64,000 nucleotides of DNA, from contig JADLDL010000004.1 in assembly GCA_020846655.1 (NCBI GenBank), forward strand, positions 1-64,000, written 5' to 3'. The translations under genes and the position numbers were made by a program. The notes beneath the pieces were generated by a model. The model saw only the letters and a list, made by a program, of their open reading frames with translations, had not been told where the DNA came from and searched no databases. This document shows, piece after piece, positions 1 to 7,991 of this stretch. The DNA is from Saprospiraceae bacterium. GTDB taxonomy: Bacteria; Bacteroidota; Bacteroidia; Chitinophagales; Saprospiraceae. Numbering within the stretch: position 1 is the stretch's first letter; each line of letters starts with the position of its first letter.

Positions 1-78
1 CGATATTCTGCGGTTCGATATTCGATATTCCAACGTAGTTGGCTTAAAAAATATCGAATATCGAACCGCAGAATATCG
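1..78. repeat. Long perfect inverted repeat
   Basis: Bases 1-29 are the exact reverse complement of bases 50-78, a 29-bp stem around a 20-nt loop. The loop itself holds a small hairpin (ccaac/gttgg, 30-34 and 38-42). The arms are built from repeated cgatattcgatatt units. It lies 52 bp beyond the stop codon of the minus-strand TonB-domain gene, so it could act as a transcript end, but no T-run follows on either strand. It may extend beyond the left edge. It could also be one copy of a dispersed intergenic palindromic repeat family; a genome-wide count would tell. Confidence 0.8.
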
Positions 79-129
79 AATGTCGAAGTAAAAAAAGCGC
101 CTTCAAACGTTTAAGTTGATGGCTATGCC

Positions 130-1230
130 CTACCAGCCACACACCAGCCGCCGGAGCGGTTCACACCAGGTGACGCCCAGGATGGATTTGACGGCGTTGA
201 AATCGGCGCAGGCCTCGTCCCGCCGGTTGAGCGAGAGCAGGGCAGAGCCCCGGTAGTAGAGCAATTCCGTGTTGTTGGGGTGGAGGCTAAGCGCCTGGTT
301 CCATTTTTCAATGGCTTTTTCGTGCTCGTTCTGGTTGGAAAAGGCGGCGCCTTCATCGGCCAGGAGCATGGCCTGGTCAAAACGTTCGTTGGCGCTGGCG
401 CAGCCGGCGCGCTCGGATTTGAACAAGGTGCGCAGGGGTAGGGTAGTGGTGACGGGCTGGTTTTGGTAGCCGGCCGGAATCCAAAGGCCTTTGGAACGGT
501 TGACCAATTGCAGGGCCTGCCATTGGAAATCCATGCCCAGGTTGTTGTAGTCCAATTGGTTATCCACTTCGATAGAGCCGTCTTTTCGAATCAAAAGGGC
601 CATTTCGATGATGCCGGTTTTGCAACTGTCCAGGTAAGAAACCGGGTATTCCAGCCGGTTGAGGACAAAAGACGTCAGGGAGTCCATACCGCCCCTGAAC
701 CCGGGCTGGGTATCGATGTTGGTATAAATCGTATCGCCGCTGGAGCCGATGTAGTAGGGGAGTGCTTCCTGCAGGCGAAACCGCAGCGGCAGGGCTTGCC
801 GCATCCGCACGGGTTTGCCGGCCACCAGGGCCGGCCGCCAGCGCAAGCCGGCCTGGTCCAGGGCAGACAGCACCCGGATGGCTTCGGGGCCGCAGCCGCC
901 GCCGATATCTTTCAGGGTCTTGAGGTTGCTGATTTTACCGTCGCGCTCCACCACAAACGTGGTCACCACGGTGCCTTCGATATTTTGCTGACGGGCATCT
1001 TCCGGGTATTGGATGTTTTTGGCAATAATGGCCAGCAGTTGGCTTTCCGCGCACTGGCGGATGCTGTCTTCCGGCCAATTGGGGTGTTGTGCCGGCTGGC
1101 AGCGGGCCAGCAAGGGCAAGGGAAGGCTTTCGGCTACTTCGTAAATGGTAGTGTCAACAGGACCGGATTGGGCCAGGAGCGCGGTTCCGCAGCAAAACAG
1201 CAGCGCGCCGATCAGAACAGTATTTTTCAT
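130..1230 (-). CDS. TonB C-terminal domain and TPR periplasmic protein
   Basis: Start chosen at the ATG of MKNTVLIGALLF because it opens a typical signal peptide ending near LLAQ; an in-frame ATG three codons upstream is possible. After the signal come two regions that look like TonB C-terminal domains. The first is around residues 50-150 (YPEDARQQNIEGTVVTTFVV, then WRPALVAGKPVRMRQALPLRF). The second is around residues 180-275 (LEYPVSYLDSCKTGIIEMA, then WIPAGYQNQPVTTTLPLR). A TPR-like helical pair follows (ALSLHPNNTELLYYRGSALL). Free-standing TonB-C proteins are common in Bacteroidota and are usually envelope proteins without a demonstrated energy-transducing role. A terminator hairpin lies just upstream, so it is probably transcribed alone. 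Confidence 0.8.
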   Translation of the reverse strand: MKNTVLIGALLFCCGTALLAQSGPVDTTIYEVAESLPLPLLARCQPAQHPNWPEDSIRQCAESQLLAIIAKNIQYPEDARQQNIEGTVVTTFVVERDGKISNLKTLKDIGGGCGPEAIRVLSALDQAGLRWRPALVAGKPVRMRQALPLRFRLQEALPYYIGSSGDTIYTNIDTQPGFRGGMDSLTSFVLNRLEYPVSYLDSCKTGIIEMALLIRKDGSIEVDNQLDYNNLGMDFQWQALQLVNRSKGLWIPAGYQNQPVTTTLPLRTLFKSERAGCASANERFDQAMLLADEGAAFSNQNEHEKAIEKWNQALSLHPNNTELLYYRGSALLSLNRRDEACADFNAVKSILGVTWCEPLRRLVCGW

Positions 1231-1275
1231 CGATGGCATAAGTATGCGGCAAAGGTAACAGTCTCTTGCAGGCAC

Positions 1276-1309
1276 TGAAAAAAAAGTCCTGCCGCGTTGG
1301 GCAGGACTT
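1276..1309 (-). terminator. Rho-independent terminator
   Basis: Ten-bp perfect stem (1284-1293 with 1300-1309, aagtcctgcc) and a 6-nt loop. On the minus strand it is followed by a run of eight T (complement of 1278-1285, partly within the stem). It would end a minus-strand transcript arriving from about 1.4-1.6 kb, which is the main support for the small gene annotated there. Confidence 0.75.
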
Positions 1310-1377
1310 CTTCCGACAACATCGAAAACAAAACACCGGGCCAACTGCCGGGTGGTATGCGCAGGATGCTAAGCGGG

Positions 1378-1620
1378 TTAACGGGAAGTGGCAATCCGAA
1401 TGGTGCCGTTTTTAATTTTAATTGTAACTGGAATGTTCATAAGCTGCTGCAATTTGATGAAAAATACAAGTTGGAAGGGCAGCTTTTGGGGGGCGGAACG
1501 CAGGTCTTCCGGTTGGACCTTTACCTTAATTTCTGTATTTTTTAACTCCGGGGGTTGTCGCGAAGGAAATTGTCGCGTACTTTTGGGGCTTCGAGATAAA
1601 AATCCTTTTTTCTTCGCCAT
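1378..1620 (-). CDS. Small basic hypothetical protein
   Basis: An 80-codon open frame starting MAKKKGFLSRSPKSTRQF and ending KNGTIRIATSR. It is lysine/arginine rich with no signal peptide or membrane segment. I do not recognise a family. Support is circumstantial: the frame sits alone in an otherwise empty 0.9-kb gap, and a good terminator on the same strand lies about 70 bp beyond its stop. No convincing promoter box or Shine-Dalgarno is visible, although purines (gggg) precede the ATG. It may be spurious. Confidence 0.35.
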   Translation of the reverse strand: MAKKKGFLSRSPKSTRQFPSRQPPELKNTEIKVKVQPEDLRSAPQKLPFQLVFFIKLQQLMNIPVTIKIKNGTIRIATSR

Positions 1621-1690
1621 AAGGAATCCCCCCTCAAATTATGGCATCCTACTCATTTTAATCCCATGCGCATTTCCTTTATGGAATGGG

Positions 1691-1717
1691 GGCCGGCTGT
1701 CAGGGCTGGCCTTTTTT
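1691..1717 (+). terminator. Possible terminator hairpin
   Basis: Bases 1691-1698 pair with 1704-1711 (ggccggct against ggctggcc register, two G-T wobbles), followed by six T at 1712-1717. The form is acceptable, but no plus-strand gene upstream would need it. Confidence 0.3.
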
Positions 1718-2028
1718 CATTTGTGTTTTTAACTTTGCGTATGCAGGAAGTTACTTTGTTAAAAACAACTCCCTGCATTCGCTTCCGCTAAAGTTGAAAT
1801 CCCATGAACATATCCGAACGGCCACCCCTTTCGCGTTTGAAAGAAACCTTTGTCGTTCTGATGTAGCAAAGGTGCGCAAGGTTCTTGGTTGTGCCAATAA
1901 CAAATTTAGGCACTTGTGAGAACCTGTTTTACTATAACTTGTGATTGATTTTTGTTTAAACGATTGATAGTAAGTAGTTTGTCTTTCTTTATTTTTCGTT
2001 TTTTGTTGGCGCGTTGTGAATTTTATAT

Positions 2029-2060
2029 TTTGAGTTTTCTTCAAAACCAATTTATTTTTG
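2029..2060 (+). promoter_or_regulatory. Bacteroidota-type promoter
   Basis: TTTG at 2029-2032, a 20-nt spacer, then TATTTTTG at 2053-2060, matching the -33/-7 pattern TTTG-N19-TAnnTTTG. It lies about 100 bp before the saccharopine dehydrogenase-like start. The region is T-rich, so a chance match is possible. Confidence 0.45.
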
Positions 2061-2157
2061 ACGCAAACCGATCAGCAAAATGCCGAAACCGGGCTTGGGG
2101 CCACCTTAGCCTTTGGTTGCGGCTACCCATCTTGACCTTAATTTTTTCCGAATCGAT

Positions 2158-3489
2158 ATGAAGAACCTCCTGATTATTGGCGCCGGGCGCTCGGCCACTG
2201 CACTGATTAACTATATTCTGGACCAGGCTCGCCAACACAATTTTTTCATTACCGTCGCTGACGCAGATATTAACCTGGCGCAGCGGAAGGTTGGCAATAG
2301 CCCCAACGCCCGGGCCATCTGGCTGGATGCATCGAAGCCCAACGACAGAAAGGACGTCATCAACCGGCATGATGTGGTCGTTTCCCTGCTCCCGCCGCAA
2401 ATGCACCTGGAACTTGCGCAGGATTGCATCACCCTGGGCAAGCATATGGTGACGGCCAGTTACGTATCCAAACAGGTGTTCCGCCTGGGCGATGAGGCGC
2501 GGCAGCGCGCCCTGGTGTTTATGAACGAACTGGGCCTCGACCCGGGTATCGACCACATGAGCGCCATGCAGCGCATTCACCAGATTCAGAAAAAGGGCGG
2601 CAAAATCACCGCATTTTATTCATACACCGGCGGTTTGATCGCCCCGGAAAGCGACACCAACCCCTGGCACTACAAGTTCAGTTGGAACCCCCGCAACGTG
2701 GTACTGGCCGGCCAAGGCACGGCGCAGTTCCTCGAAGAAGGCAAGTTGAAATACATTCCCTACCGGCGCCTGTTTCGCCAATACCGCATCGTCAATATTC
2801 CCGGCCAGGGCGAATGGGAAGTGTACGCCAACCGCGATTCGCTGCTGTACCGCGATGCCTATGGCCTCAAAGACGTGAAAACGCTGTTCCGGGGCACCAT
2901 CCGGCACCGCGGCTTTTGTGATGCCTGGAATGCGCTGGTTCGCATCGGACTCACCGACGCAACCTTTCCCATCGTCGATTCCGACCAACTGACCTACCAC
3001 GACCTGATGGAGGCCTTTCTCGGGATCAGCCAGCACACCGGATCGGTCAAAGACCGGATGGCTAAACTCATCGAAGTGGAGCCGGACAGCGAAGTCATCC
3101 AAAAACTGGAATGGCTCGGGCTGTTCAGCAAACGCCGGATCAAGGTGCAAAACGCAACGCCTTCTTTGATTCTCGAACAATTGCTGCTCGAAAAATGGGC
3201 CCTTGAACCCAATGACAAAGACATGGTCATCATGCAGCACGTGTTTGAATACGAAATCAACCGCAAAAAGCACAAATTGACCTCCACCCTGACCATGAAA
3301 GGCACGGACAGCAACGATACGGCCATGTCGCGGCTGGTTGGCTTGCCGCTCGGTATTTTTGTGAAACTGCTGCTCCTGGGCAAAATTTCCACCACCGGCG
3401 TGAACATCCCCACCATGCCCGAAGTGTACGAGCCGGTGATGCAGGAACTGGAGACCTATGGCGTAAAATTCACGGAAATCGAAGAATAA
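2158..3489 (+). CDS. Saccharopine dehydrogenase-like oxidoreductase
   Basis: The protein starts MKNLLIIGAGRSATALINYI, a Rossmann nucleotide-binding motif (GAGRSA near residues 8-13). ELGLDPGIDHMSAM near residue 125 is typical of saccharopine dehydrogenase (glutamate-forming) and homospermidine synthase relatives, and a long C-terminal catalytic domain follows. At 443 residues it has the usual length. The family interconverts saccharopine with glutamate plus aminoadipate semialdehyde, in lysine degradation or aminoadipate metabolism; the direction here is unknown. The start was chosen at the ATG that opens the Rossmann strand; an upstream ORF extension reads through the leader. It stands alone and converges on futalosine hydrolase, 10 bp away. 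Confidence 0.85.
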   Translation: MKNLLIIGAGRSATALINYILDQARQHNFFITVADADINLAQRKVGNSPNARAIWLDASKPNDRKDVINRHDVVVSLLPPQMHLELAQDCITLGKHMVTASYVSKQVFRLGDEARQRALVFMNELGLDPGIDHMSAMQRIHQIQKKGGKITAFYSYTGGLIAPESDTNPWHYKFSWNPRNVVLAGQGTAQFLEEGKLKYIPYRRLFRQYRIVNIPGQGEWEVYANRDSLLYRDAYGLKDVKTLFRGTIRHRGFCDAWNALVRIGLTDATFPIVDSDQLTYHDLMEAFLGISQHTGSVKDRMAKLIEVEPDSEVIQKLEWLGLFSKRRIKVQNATPSLILEQLLLEKWALEPNDKDMVIMQHVFEYEINRKKHKLTSTLTMKGTDSNDTAMSRLVGLPLGIFVKLLLLGKISTTGVNIPTMPEVYEPVMQELETYGVKFTEIEE

Positions 3490-3499
3490 CCCGAGGCGC

Positions 3500-4183
3500 C
3501 TATTCCTGCTGCAAACTGCCCAGGATTTCAATCAAAACCTGATTCAGGTGTTCAATGGCCGGCCCGAGTTGCCAGGCTGCCCGATTTCTGGATTCTACAT
3601 AGTTGGAAATGCCCCGGATTTCCAGAAACGGGATATTCGCCAGCAGGCAGGCGTAAAAAAACGCAGCGCCTTCCATGCTTTCCACTTGTGCGTCCGGATA
3701 CTGGTGCTGAATCGAGTCGATCGAGGGCTGGTGCCCATGCACGCGGTTGACGCTCAGGCCATGCACGGCCGGCAAAAAACGACCCAGTGTGCTGGCAGGG
3801 TTGTGCAACTGGCCGTTGATAAACGGCGGTTCCGAAGGCTCCAGCAGCCCCAGTTGGAACAGATCCGTAAACTGTCCGGTAGCCTCTTCCACACCGAGGT
3901 CGCCAAAACGCTCGGTACTAACTTGTACCACATCGCCCAACGATAAGGAACGGTCAAACGCCCCGGCCACACCGGCATTGAGCGCCCAGTCGGGCGTGTG
4001 CAAGGCCAGGAGACGTCCCAGTTGCCAGGCGGTAGCCACCGAGCCCACGCCGGTCAGCAGGAGGCGGACAGACAAGCCGTTGCGGTGGAACACGCCAGTC
4101 TCGTCCTGTTGGAAATGCTTGTTCAAATATACCATCAGGGGGGCTACTTCAAAAGGCGTTGCCGAAACGAGCAGGACGTTCAT
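3500..4183 (-). CDS. mqnB: Futalosine hydrolase
   Basis: Nucleoside phosphorylase/nucleosidase fold of about 227 residues. Visible motifs are VSATPFEVAPL at the N-terminus, LNAGVAGAFD with LGDVV (substrate and purine pocket), VESMEGAAFFYA (ribose-binding Met-Glu pair) and the closing EIRGISNYVESRNRAAW. The combination, with Asn where adenosylhomocysteine nucleosidases carry the catalytic Asp (GISD to GISN), is what I associate with futalosine hydrolase. That enzyme splits futalosine to dehypoxanthine futalosine plus hypoxanthine in the alternative menaquinone pathway. The start was placed at MNVLLVSAT because the upstream extension is proline-rich and unlike the family. No other mqn genes lie in the window. 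A generic purine nucleosidase is the alternative. Confidence 0.75.
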   Translation of the reverse strand: MNVLLVSATPFEVAPLMVYLNKHFQQDETGVFHRNGLSVRLLLTGVGSVATAWQLGRLLALHTPDWALNAGVAGAFDRSLSLGDVVQVSTERFGDLGVEEATGQFTDLFQLGLLEPSEPPFINGQLHNPASTLGRFLPAVHGLSVNRVHGHQPSIDSIQHQYPDAQVESMEGAAFFYACLLANIPFLEIRGISNYVESRNRAAWQLGPAIEHLNQVLIEILGSLQQE

Positions 4184-4309
4184 ATCAATTTTTTGCGGTG
4201 AATGTAAAACAGGATTCGGTGTTGGCGGTAGCGGAAAAGTTTTCACCCGGCCAGGGTACCAAGGACAGGCCTAAGTCGCAGTACCTTTCCGTCCTGAAAA
4301 ATCCGACCT

Positions 4310-5044
4310 ATGCGAAGAGAATGGTTTGAAGATTGGTTTGATTCGCCGTATTACCATATCCTGTACCAAAGCCATGACGAGCTGGAGGCCAGGAAGTTTA
4401 TCGACTTGTTGTTGCAAGTGCTTTCCCTGGCACCGGACGCCAGGGTGCTGGATCTGGCTTGTGGCAAAGGGCGGCACGCCCGCTACCTGATGGAAAAAGG
4501 CTTTGATGTAACCGGGCTGGATATTGCTGCTTCCAATATTGCACATGCCCGTCAATTTGAAAACGATCGCTTGAGTTTCTACCGGCAGGATATGCGGCGC
4601 CCGTTCCGGTACAATTATTTTGATGCTATTGTGAATATGTTTACCAGTTTTGGGTACTTCCAGTCGGATAAGGATCATTTCAACACCTTAAAAAACATCC
4701 AGCAGGGGCTAAACAGCAAAGGTGTTTTTTTCCTTGATTTTTTTAACGCTCAGTCTGTTCGAGAAAACATGGTCCGCCACGAAGTCAAATTTTTGGGCGG
4801 GGTTGAGTTTCAGGTGACCAAAACGATCCGAAAAGACCATGTGTTCAAGCGGGTCGAGTTTGAAGCGGGCGGGCGGCATTTTGTTTTTCACGAACGGGTG
4901 CGCTTGTTTGAGTTGGCAGATTTTCAGGCACTGTTCAAAGCGGCCGGTTTGCGGATTCAGCAGACCTTTGGCGGATACAACCTGGAACCTTTTCAGGCTT
5001 CAGGATCCAAACGACTTCTACTTATTGCAGATAAAACGGCTTGA
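4310..5044 (+). CDS. Class I SAM-dependent methyltransferase
   Basis: A 244-residue protein. The glycine-rich SAM motif LDLACGKGRHARYL sits near residues 46-60. GFDVTGLDIA, the acidic end of strand 2, follows, then YRQDMRRPFRYNYFDAIVNMF as motif II/post-II. The family transfers methyl groups from S-adenosylmethionine; the substrate cannot be read from sequence. The stop codon is one base before the ATG of the PAP2 phosphatase, so the two are almost certainly co-transcribed. That pairing might suggest a lipid or quinone-like substrate, but this is only inference. Confidence 0.85.
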   Translation: MRREWFEDWFDSPYYHILYQSHDELEARKFIDLLLQVLSLAPDARVLDLACGKGRHARYLMEKGFDVTGLDIAASNIAHARQFENDRLSFYRQDMRRPFRYNYFDAIVNMFTSFGYFQSDKDHFNTLKNIQQGLNSKGVFFLDFFNAQSVRENMVRHEVKFLGGVEFQVTKTIRKDHVFKRVEFEAGGRHFVFHERVRLFELADFQALFKAAGLRIQQTFGGYNLEPFQASGSKRLLLIADKTA

Positions 5045-5045
5045 T

Positions 5046-5624
5046 ATGGCTTGGTGGCAAACCTTGGATTTTGAAATTTTTTCCTGGATAAATGGCGGCC
5101 TGGGCAACCCGGTTTTTGATGCTGTACTGCCTTTGGTGCGGGAAAAATGGTTTTGGGCGCCCCTCTACCTGTTTCTGATCGCATTTGCCATTCAAAATTA
5201 TTCAGCCTCCAAAGCCCTTGCTTTTTTACTGGGCCTGGCGCTGGTCATCGCGCTGTCGGATTTTACGAGCAGTACCCTGATCAAGAAAAATGTGCAACGC
5301 CTGCGCCCCTGTAATGATCCCCAAGTGGCTCATCTCGTCCACCTGAGGCTACCTGCTTGTGGCAGCGGCTACAGTTTTACCTCCTCGCATGCGGCCAATC
5401 ATTTTGCGGTGGCCACTTTTGTGGTAGCCGTTTTGGGGACTAGCCTGGCCAGTTGGGCGCCGGTAGCGCTTTACGGCTGGGCATTTCTGATTGCATTTTC
5501 CCAGGTGTACGTGGGGGTTCACTATCCGGGGGATGTTTTTTTCGGGAGCCTGCTGGGGATTGGGATCGGTCGCTGGACCTTTTTTTGGTTTAACCGGCGC
5601 GGGTACTTGCCTTCAGGGAAATAA
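5046..5624 (+). CDS. PAP2 family membrane phosphatase
   Basis: About 192 residues with several hydrophobic membrane segments. The three phosphatase motifs of the PAP2 superfamily are present: KKNVQRLRPC near residue 80, YSFTSSHAANHFA near 113 and VGVHYPGDVFFG near 158, with the conserved Arg, Ser-His and His-Asp. The family removes phosphate from lipid phosphates such as phosphatidate or undecaprenyl pyrophosphate at the membrane. MAWWQTLDFEIFSWING is the natural start; a longer frame overlapping the methyltransferase is rejected. It ends immediately before a strong hairpin terminator. Confidence 0.87.
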   Translation: MAWWQTLDFEIFSWINGGLGNPVFDAVLPLVREKWFWAPLYLFLIAFAIQNYSASKALAFLLGLALVIALSDFTSSTLIKKNVQRLRPCNDPQVAHLVHLRLPACGSGYSFTSSHAANHFAVATFVVAVLGTSLASWAPVALYGWAFLIAFSQVYVGVHYPGDVFFGSLLGIGIGRWTFFWFNRRGYLPSGK

Positions 5625-5662
5625 AAAACGGGAAAGAGCAGTGCCGCTCTTTCCCGTTTTTT
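5623..5662. terminator. Bidirectional terminator
   Basis: Perfect 17-bp stem (5623-5639 with 5646-5662) and a 6-nt loop. The ends are A-rich and T-rich, so it works on both strands: for the PAP2 gene on plus and the small membrane protein on minus. It begins inside the PAP2 stop codon. Confidence 0.9.
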
Positions 5663-5681
5663 ATGGAAAACTGATTGAGTA

Positions 5682-5927
5682 TCAACGGTTGTTCAGGGTG
5701 AATTTCTGAACAATATCAACGATCCGGCTCAGAATAGCCACATCCGGAACGGGGATTTGCGGTTTTGCTTCCTGGTCGTCTTCAACCATCACGGGTTGTG
5801 ATTTTAGTTGATCCTTTGCACAGGCCTGCGTAGAGTAGGCGGCGTGCATATTGACGTACAGGAAAGAAAAAAGGCTAAATGCAATCAACCCAATGAGCAA
5901 ATATTTAGGAAGTAATTTGTTTTTCAT
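5682..5927 (-). CDS. Small single-pass membrane or exported protein
   Basis: An 81-residue protein. The N-terminus MKNKLLPKYLLIGLIAFSLF is a positively charged start followed by one hydrophobic segment (about residues 9-26). A polar, acidic middle (VEDDQEAKPQIPVPD) and a short amphipathic C-terminus follow. A ggag Shine-Dalgarno lies 5-8 bases before the ATG, and it shares the strong terminator at 5623-5662, both of which support a real gene. I recognise no family. It has no double-glycine leader, so it does not look like a substrate of the C39 exporter 1.4 kb away. Confidence 0.65.
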   Translation of the reverse strand: MKNKLLPKYLLIGLIAFSLFSFLYVNMHAAYSTQACAKDQLKSQPVMVEDDQEAKPQIPVPDVAILSRIVDIVQKFTLNNR

Positions 5928-6050
5928 GGCGCTCCATTTAATGATGGCCTAAAGTAAGGGTTTTTCTATGATGTGTCGAAAATATCCGACAGACAAATCG
6001 CCCTAACTGACAAATAGAGCAGAAAAAGGTTGCAAACTGCAAAAAGATTA

Positions 6051-6086
6051 ACAAAAAAACCCGGTTGGTATTACACCTACCGGGTT
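6051..6086 (-). terminator. Rho-independent terminator
   Basis: Stem aacccggt (6058-6065) with accgggtt (6079-6086), extended by ggt/acc inside, then seven T on the minus strand (6051-6057). It ends the DUF1573 transcript. Confidence 0.85.
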
Positions 6087-6115
6087 CGTATCGTCAAACC
6101 AAAAATCAATCAGTC

Positions 6116-6544
6116 TTATTGTTTGAGACCGCCATTGCCAGCCGGTACGCTTTCTTGCGTAGCGGGTGCTTTCACCTCACCTTTGATGGTCAGCATGCGG
6201 GTCTCGGTGGTTTCGTTGGTCGTGATGGTCACCGTTTTGGTGAACGCGCCAACGCGCTGGGTGTCGTAACGTACTTCGATCACATTGCTTTCGCCGGGCA
6301 TGATGGGTTCTTTCGGGTAGGTCGGAACCGTGCAGCCGCAGGAGCCTTTAGCCGTTTTGATGATCAGCGGCTCGTTGCCGGTGTTCGTGAACTTGAACTT
6401 GCGCAATGGGTCGGCACCTTTGTCGACATTACCATAGTCAACAGTGGTTTGCTCAAACGTCATTACGGGACCATTTACAGCTTGTGCATTGGCATAGAAA
6501 GCGCCTACAAGTGCGAACGCAAGGATGGCGAGGACTTTTTTCAT
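6116..6544 (-). CDS. DUF1573 domain exported protein
   Basis: 142 residues with a clear signal peptide (MKKVLAILAFALVGAFYANA, cut after AQA). One immunoglobulin-like DUF1573 domain follows: FDYG-type strand TTVDYGNVDKG, then KFKFTNTGNEPLII, KGSCGCTVPTYPKEPIMPGE and FTKTVTITTNE. The C-C pair in SCGC is characteristic of the family. DUF1573 proteins are abundant in Bacteroidota envelopes; no biochemical role is established. It is a single-gene transcript: a textbook promoter 56 bp upstream and a terminator 30 bp downstream. Confidence 0.88.
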   Translation of the reverse strand: MKKVLAILAFALVGAFYANAQAVNGPVMTFEQTTVDYGNVDKGADPLRKFKFTNTGNEPLIIKTAKGSCGCTVPTYPKEPIMPGESNVIEVRYDTQRVGAFTKTVTITTNETTETRMLTIKGEVKAPATQESVPAGNGGLKQ

Positions 6545-6599
6545 TAGAAAGAAGAATAGTTTGTGAAAGGAATAATTCTGTTCTTGTCAATTGTTGAGA

Positions 6600-6630
6600 C
6601 AAAAGTATGTCCCCCGTCCCTACCCCCAAA
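6600..6630 (-). promoter_or_regulatory. Consensus Bacteroidota promoter
   Basis: On the minus strand, TTTG (6627-6630), exactly 19 nt, then TACTTTTG (6600-6607). It is a full match to TTTG-N19-TAnnTTTG and drives the DUF1573 gene, with a leader of about 50 nt. Confidence 0.8.
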
Positions 6631-6698
6631 TAGCTGGGCTGTTAACGATGTCCAAACAAAAGCAAATCCTTTTTTAAGAGGTCAAAAACAAGGCAAAA

Positions 6699-7988
6699 TC
6701 AATGCCTGGCGGCAAATACCTGCTCATAAATCCGCTGCAAAAACTGCTTGTCGTCCGTCACAATTTCGGCTTTACCGGGCAGTTGTTGCTCAAATGGAAT
6801 ATCCCGTTGATAACTTGTTGTTAGCCCATCCGGCAGCGAAACAATGATGGAATAGGCATTGTCTTTCGGCACCAGCGATTTGGAAACCACGATGCCCCGG
6901 ATCGTGCCGAACTCGTAGTACGGATAACTATCCAGTTTCAGGATGACCCGCTGGCTGGGCCGCACCTTGCCGCTGCCGGCAGTGGGCAAGGTCAGGCGCC
7001 CGATAATTTTGCCCGTATTGGGCGGAACGACGGCCAGCACCTGCTCGCCTTGCTTTACATACTGGTTTTCGCTGAAGAACGCTGCGTTGAGCGATACTTT
7101 GCCATCAATGGGGGCAATGAGCAGGTAGCTTTGTTTCCACTTATCCAAACTGGCCCGCAACGCATTTAAACTTTGGCGCAGGCGGCCGGCACTGGAGGCA
7201 GCGTCTTCTTTTTCGTCGAACGAAACGTCGTTTTTGTTTTTTCGAAGGCTGATGATCTCGTTTTGCTTCCGGATGATGTTGTCCTCCAGGGCATCGTATT
7301 GCCGTTCCAGGTCATTCACCCGCTGCCGTTCGCGCTCAAAATCCAGTTCGGCAATGGCGCCGTCGTTCAACAACCTTTTTTGCCGCATCAGAAATTCCCG
7401 CGCGGTAATCAATTGATCTTTTAACCGCCGTTTGGAGTTTTGATCAACGGCGATGCTGTTTTCCAGTTTTTCAATTTGGCTGTTGAAGGAGGAAATGCTT
7501 TTGCGTACCGACGAACTTTTGTCGCCCTGCCCAAACCGGTACCGCTCCACGTCTTGCACAAAGGTGGAATAGTCGGCCTGCACATCGCCGATTTCCAGGT
7601 TGTCCAGCAGGGCAATGCTGTTCAGGTTATCAATTTGGGCGTGCCAGCGGAGGGTTGCCGAATCCAGGTGCTGAATATCTGCATACCGCGCAGTGCTTTG
7701 CAACACAGCGAGCACCTTTCCCGCTTGTACGTCATCCCGGTCGTGGACCAACAAGCGGGTAATGTGGCCGTCGGTTCGGGCAAATACCTCTACTGGTGGC
7801 GTGGCGGTGGTAATCACCACTTTGGCCTCGATCACATCGGGGTAACTGATCATGGCGGCTACCCCCAACAAGGCTGCAAAACACAGCAAAACAATCATGG
7901 TTCCCCAACTGACCAGCCAACCGGGGGGCGTACCGAGAATCTCCTGGACTTCTTCGGAGCGGAGTTCGACGTATTCGCGTTCTTCCAT
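6699..7988 (-). CDS. HlyD-family membrane fusion protein
   Basis: 429 residues. A cytoplasmic N-tail is followed by one membrane segment (VSWGTMIVLLCFAALLGVAA, about residues 26-46). Next come a biotinyl-lipoyl-like half domain (VFARTDGHITRLLVHDRDDV), a long charged coiled coil (about 120-270), the second lipoyl half (LLIAPIDGKVSLNAAFFSEN) and a beta-barrel region. This is the periplasmic adaptor of type I export systems, linking the inner-membrane ABC protein to the outer membrane. Its ATG lies 3 bp beyond the stop codon of the C39 ABC exporter, so the two form one operon. No TolC-like gene is in the window. Confidence 0.88.
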   Translation of the reverse strand: MEEREYVELRSEEVQEILGTPPGWLVSWGTMIVLLCFAALLGVAAMISYPDVIEAKVVITTATPPVEVFARTDGHITRLLVHDRDDVQAGKVLAVLQSTARYADIQHLDSATLRWHAQIDNLNSIALLDNLEIGDVQADYSTFVQDVERYRFGQGDKSSSVRKSISSFNSQIEKLENSIAVDQNSKRRLKDQLITAREFLMRQKRLLNDGAIAELDFERERQRVNDLERQYDALEDNIIRKQNEIISLRKNKNDVSFDEKEDAASSAGRLRQSLNALRASLDKWKQSYLLIAPIDGKVSLNAAFFSENQYVKQGEQVLAVVPPNTGKIIGRLTLPTAGSGKVRPSQRVILKLDSYPYYEFGTIRGIVVSKSLVPKDNAYSIIVSLPDGLTTSYQRDIPFEQQLPGKAEIVTDDKQFLQRIYEQVFAARH

Positions 7989-7991
7989 AAG

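Larger units (their letters stand above)
1621..2157. other. Intergenic region, no gene seen
   Basis: No credible coding frame on either strand. It contains a weak plus-strand terminator-like hairpin (1691-1717), a TAACTTTG box at 1731-1738 without a matching upstream TTTG, and the promoter proposed for the saccharopine dehydrogenase-like gene (2029-2060). The rest is AT-rich sequence with no repeats that I can see. Confidence 0.6.
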
